Both the position numbers and the translations under genes were made by a program. The notes under the pieces were generated by a model. It was not told the DNA's origin and made no database searches. It saw nothing but the letters and a program-made list of their open reading frames with translations. From assembly GCA_029938505.1 (NCBI GenBank), contig JAOZUV010000042.1, forward strand, positions 1 through 10,418: a DNA stretch of 10,418 bases. The letters are read 5' to 3'. The stretch is from Bacteroidales bacterium (GTDB lineage Bacteria > Bacteroidota > Bacteroidia > Bacteroidales > GCA-2711565). Positions 8,881 through 10,418 of the stretch are shown here, piece by piece; within the stretch, counting starts at the first letter, position 1, and each line of letters begins with the position of its first letter.

Positions 8881-8921
8881 TTTTATATATTTTGAATTTT
8901 TAAAATTTAAAATATATAAAA
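8881..8921. promoter_or_regulatory. 41-base near-perfect AT palindrome in the divergent spacer
   Basis: The left arm TTTTATATATTTTGAATTTT mirrors the right arm at 8902-8921 in 19 of 20 positions, around one central base. The single mismatch would be a G-U pair in RNA. Forty of its 41 bases are A or T. It ends 11 bases before the TATATTTG element of the ferritin-like gene, so it covers about -66 to -26 of that promoter. It could be an operator, an UP-like element or a cruciform-prone site. Confidence 0.6.
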
Positions 8922-8932
8922 GCTTAATTTTT

Positions 8933-8940
8933 TATATTTG
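8933..8940 (+). promoter_or_regulatory. TAnnTTTG -7 element of the ferritin-like gene
   Basis: TATATTTG matches the Bacteroidota -7 consensus. Transcription would begin near 8947, leaving a leader of about 30 bases. No TTG lies at the usual -33 distance; that position is occupied by the 41-base palindrome, which suggests dependence on an activator or control by a bound regulator. Confidence 0.5.
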
Positions 8941-8978
8941 TACTTTGGAAATATCTCAATCTTTAATTAAATATATTT

Positions 8979-9434
8979 ATGAAAGAATTTAAATCAATAA
9001 GCGACATCCTTGATTTTGCAATTAACTCTGAACAAGAGGCTGTTGAATTTTATTCATCTTTAGCTTTAAATGCAAAAAATAAAGAAATGAAAGTAGTATT
9101 TGAGCAATTTGCAAAAGAAGAAATGGGGCACAAAGCCATGTTGATGAAAATAAAAGCTGAAGATACTTTCGAGGTTAGGAATCAGCAAATTGTTGATCTT
9201 AAAATTGCTGACTATTTAGTTGATGTTGAAGTAACGCCAAATATGTCATATGAGGAAGCATTAATTGTAGCCATGAAAAAGGAAAAATCAGCATTTAAAT
9301 TATATACTAATCTAGCTGCAAAAGCACCTAATGATAAAATGAAAAATATCTTTCTATCGTTAGCTCAGGAAGAGTCGAAGCATAAGCTAAGATTTGAGAT
9401 TGAATATGATGATTTTGTTTTGAGAGAGAACTAA
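8979..9434 (+). CDS. Ferritin-like diiron protein (rubrerythrin family, no rubredoxin domain)
   Basis: This 151-residue four-helix-bundle protein carries a complete diiron ligand set: Glu18 (EQEAVEFY), Glu48 and His51 (EEMGH), Glu102 (EKSAFKLY) and Glu132 and His135 (EESKH). The E..A..(F/L)Y pattern appears in helices 1 and 3 and ExxH in helices 2 and 4, the internal duplication typical of the family. The C-terminal rubredoxin domain of classical rubrerythrin is absent and the protein ends at helix 4, so an outside electron donor would be needed. Relatives reduce peroxide or oxidise and store iron in anaerobes and microaerophiles; the exact role here is not shown. It is cytoplasmic, with no signal peptide. 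It has its own promoter element and is divergent from the Cys/His-rich gene. The start is the first ATG of the frame and fits the family N-terminus. Confidence 0.9.
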   Translation: MKEFKSISDILDFAINSEQEAVEFYSSLALNAKNKEMKVVFEQFAKEEMGHKAMLMKIKAEDTFEVRNQQIVDLKIADYLVDVEVTPNMSYEEALIVAMKKEKSAFKLYTNLAAKAPNDKMKNIFLSLAQEESKHKLRFEIEYDDFVLREN

Positions 9435-9444
9435 GGAACTAAGG
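9429..9444 (+). repeat. 8-base tandem duplication over the stop codon of the ferritin-like gene
   Basis: AACTAAGG occurs twice in direct succession (9429-9436 and 9437-9444). The first copy contains the stop codon TAA at 9432-9434. It looks like a slippage duplication that leaves the protein unchanged. Confidence 0.6.
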
Positions 9445-9493
9445 AGTTTATATTCTTCAAATCTTAATTTATTTTCGTAATTTAGTTAATAAA

Positions 9494-9512
9494 CTATGGG
9501 ATTCTCCTATAG
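9494..9512 (+). other. Short stem-loop between the ferritin-like gene and parC
   Basis: CTATGGGA pairs with TCCTATAG as an 8-base stem with one G-U pair and a 3-base loop (TTC). It sits 60 bases after the ferritin-like stop. There is no immediate T-run, so it is an imperfect terminator at best; an mRNA end-processing hairpin is equally possible. The rest of the 177-base spacer shows only a possible parC promoter. Confidence 0.4.
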
Positions 9513-9567
9513 AGTCTTGCTAATAATTTCTTAATTTAGCGATATCAAATTCAGTTATATAAATGAG

Positions 9568-9599
9568 CTTGGTTTAACTTTCGAATAACCCTAAAATTG
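9568..9599 (+). promoter_or_regulatory. Possible parC promoter
   Basis: CTTG at 9568-9571, a 20-base spacer and TAAAATTG at 9592-9599 fit the Bacteroidota -33/-7 layout with one mismatch in the -7 element. Transcription would begin near 9606, a few bases before the ATG at 9612. TAACTTTC at 9575-9582 is an alternative -7 box with one mismatch but no partner. This is a weak call. Confidence 0.33.
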
Positions 9600-9611
9600 T
9601 GTTTTTAATAT

Positions 9612-10418
9612 ATGGATGGAATAGAGGAAAATGATGATTTGCTAGTGAACTCAGAAGAGGGTGGCTTGCCACAGGAGCAAGAAACACACAAAACTGTGCA
9701 TCTTTCGGGTATGTACGAGAATTGGTTTTTAGATTACGCTTCTTATGTGATTTTAGAACGTGCTGTACCTGATGTAATGGACGGTTTCAAACCAGTTCAG
9801 CGACGCATACTTCATTCGATGAAAGATTTGGATGATGGTCGTTATAATAAAGTTGCAAACATCATTGGACATACCATGAAATACCATCCACATGGGGATG
9901 CTTCAATTGGAGATGCACTTGTTCAGTTGGGTCAAAAAGATTTATTGATTGATATGCAAGGTAATTGGGGTAATATCCTTACCGGAGATAGAGCTGCTGC
10001 TGCTCGTTATATCGAAGCTCGTTTATCAAAATTTGCACTTGATGTAGTTTTTAATCCTAAAACTACAGACTGGAAATTATCTTATGATGGTCGTAATAAG
10101 GAACCCAATGCACTTCCTGTTAAGTTCCCAATGCTACTTGCTCAAGGAGTTGAAGGGATTGCTGTTGGATTAGCCTCAAAAATATTACCTCACAATTTTA
10201 TTGAGTTAATAGATGCGTCAATTGCTTATTTGCAAAACAAAAGTTTTGAGTTATATCCCGATTTTATTACCAGAGGTTTGGCTGATTTCTCGAAATACAA
10301 TGATGGTTTACGAGGAGGAAAGGTTAGATTAAGAGCTAAGATCTCTCAATACGATAAAAAAACGCTTGTTATTACTGAAATCCCTTTTGGAACAACCACT
10401 ACTAATTTAATTGAATCG
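9612..10418 (+). CDS. parC: DNA topoisomerase IV subunit A, N-terminal part
   Basis: The frame is open from the ATG at 9612 to the right edge, giving the first 269 residues of a much longer protein. ParC with ParE forms topoisomerase IV, which decatenates daughter chromosomes by ATP-driven double-strand passage. The breakage domain starts near residue 35 with YENWFLDYASYVILERAVPD. It continues with DGFKPVQRRIL (Arg64, Arg65), YHPHGD (91-96) and QGNWGNILTGDRAAAARYIE, where Tyr133 is the catalytic tyrosine and Arg132 its neighbour. KFPMLLAQGVEGIAVGLASKILPHN follows. The wording (DGRNKEPNALPVKFP, NPKTTDWKLSYDG) matches the Bacteroidota ParC type rather than GyrA; the C-terminal domain that would settle this is outside the window. 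The first about 33 residues are acidic and non-conserved. An ATG at 9616 is out of frame. Confidence 0.9.
   Translation, partial: MDGIEENDDLLVNSEEGGLPQEQETHKTVHLSGMYENWFLDYASYVILERAVPDVMDGFKPVQRRILHSMKDLDDGRYNKVANIIGHTMKYHPHGDASIGDALVQLGQKDLLIDMQGNWGNILTGDRAAAARYIEARLSKFALDVVFNPKTTDWKLSYDGRNKEPNALPVKFPMLLAQGVEGIAVGLASKILPHNFIELIDASIAYLQNKSFELYPDFITRGLADFSKYNDGLRGGKVRLRAKISQYDKKTLVITEIPFGTTTTNLIES

Noticed and set aside
8817..8921. Known PerR or Fur box in the divergent spacer
   Set aside because: The palindromes are AT-rich and symmetric but do not match the PerR or Fur consensus patterns I know, so no regulator is named.

Overview
The window is AT-rich, compact bacterial DNA that looks like the chromosome of a member of the Bacteroidota, most likely a Bacteroidales/Marinilabiliales-type marine or anaerobic lineage. 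The signs are TAnnTTTG-type -7 promoter elements in front of several genes, the near absence of purine-rich ribosome-binding sites, and protein families typical of that phylum: an M23-type C-terminal extension, a four-LysM plus PBP1-like protein, a Bacteroides-style glutamate dehydrogenase and a Bacteroidota-style ParC. The lineage call is inference from protein and promoter style; no rRNA or other marker is present.

Layout. At the left edge (1-605, +) lies the C-terminal part of an M23-family peptidase-like gene, broken by a +2 frameshift inside an (AT)5 run. Converging on it is a membrane-anchored alpha/beta hydrolase with an extra C-terminal beta-rich domain (611-1984, -). A 144-base divergent spacer separates that from guaA (GMP synthase, 2129-3658, +). 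guaA is followed after 35 bases by a secreted LysM/PBP1-like protein (3694-6057, +), probably in the same transcript. gdhA (glutamate dehydrogenase, 6231-7568, +) has its own promoter and a leader stem-loop. It ends at a terminator hairpin that also encodes the last residues of the convergent gene. That gene (7610-8593, -) is an endonuclease/exonuclease/phosphatase-family protein and overlaps by ATGA a 73-residue Cys/His-rich protein (8590-8811, -). A 167-base divergent spacer with two strong AT palindromes leads to a ferritin-like diiron protein (8979-9434, +). The window ends inside parC (topoisomerase IV subunit A, 9612-10418, +, truncated by the right edge).

How the genes relate. Most are housekeeping: purine nucleotide synthesis (guaA), nitrogen assimilation (gdhA), chromosome decatenation (parC), peroxide or iron handling (the diiron protein) and envelope maintenance (M23-like, LysM/PBP1). 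No mobile element, CRISPR array, rRNA or tRNA is visible, and no gap between genes exceeds 180 bases. I do not see a clearly new multi-gene system. The points most worth a second look are the frameshifted (AT)n tract, the unnamed Cys/His-rich protein coupled to the nuclease-family gene, and the palindromes in the 8812-8978 spacer.
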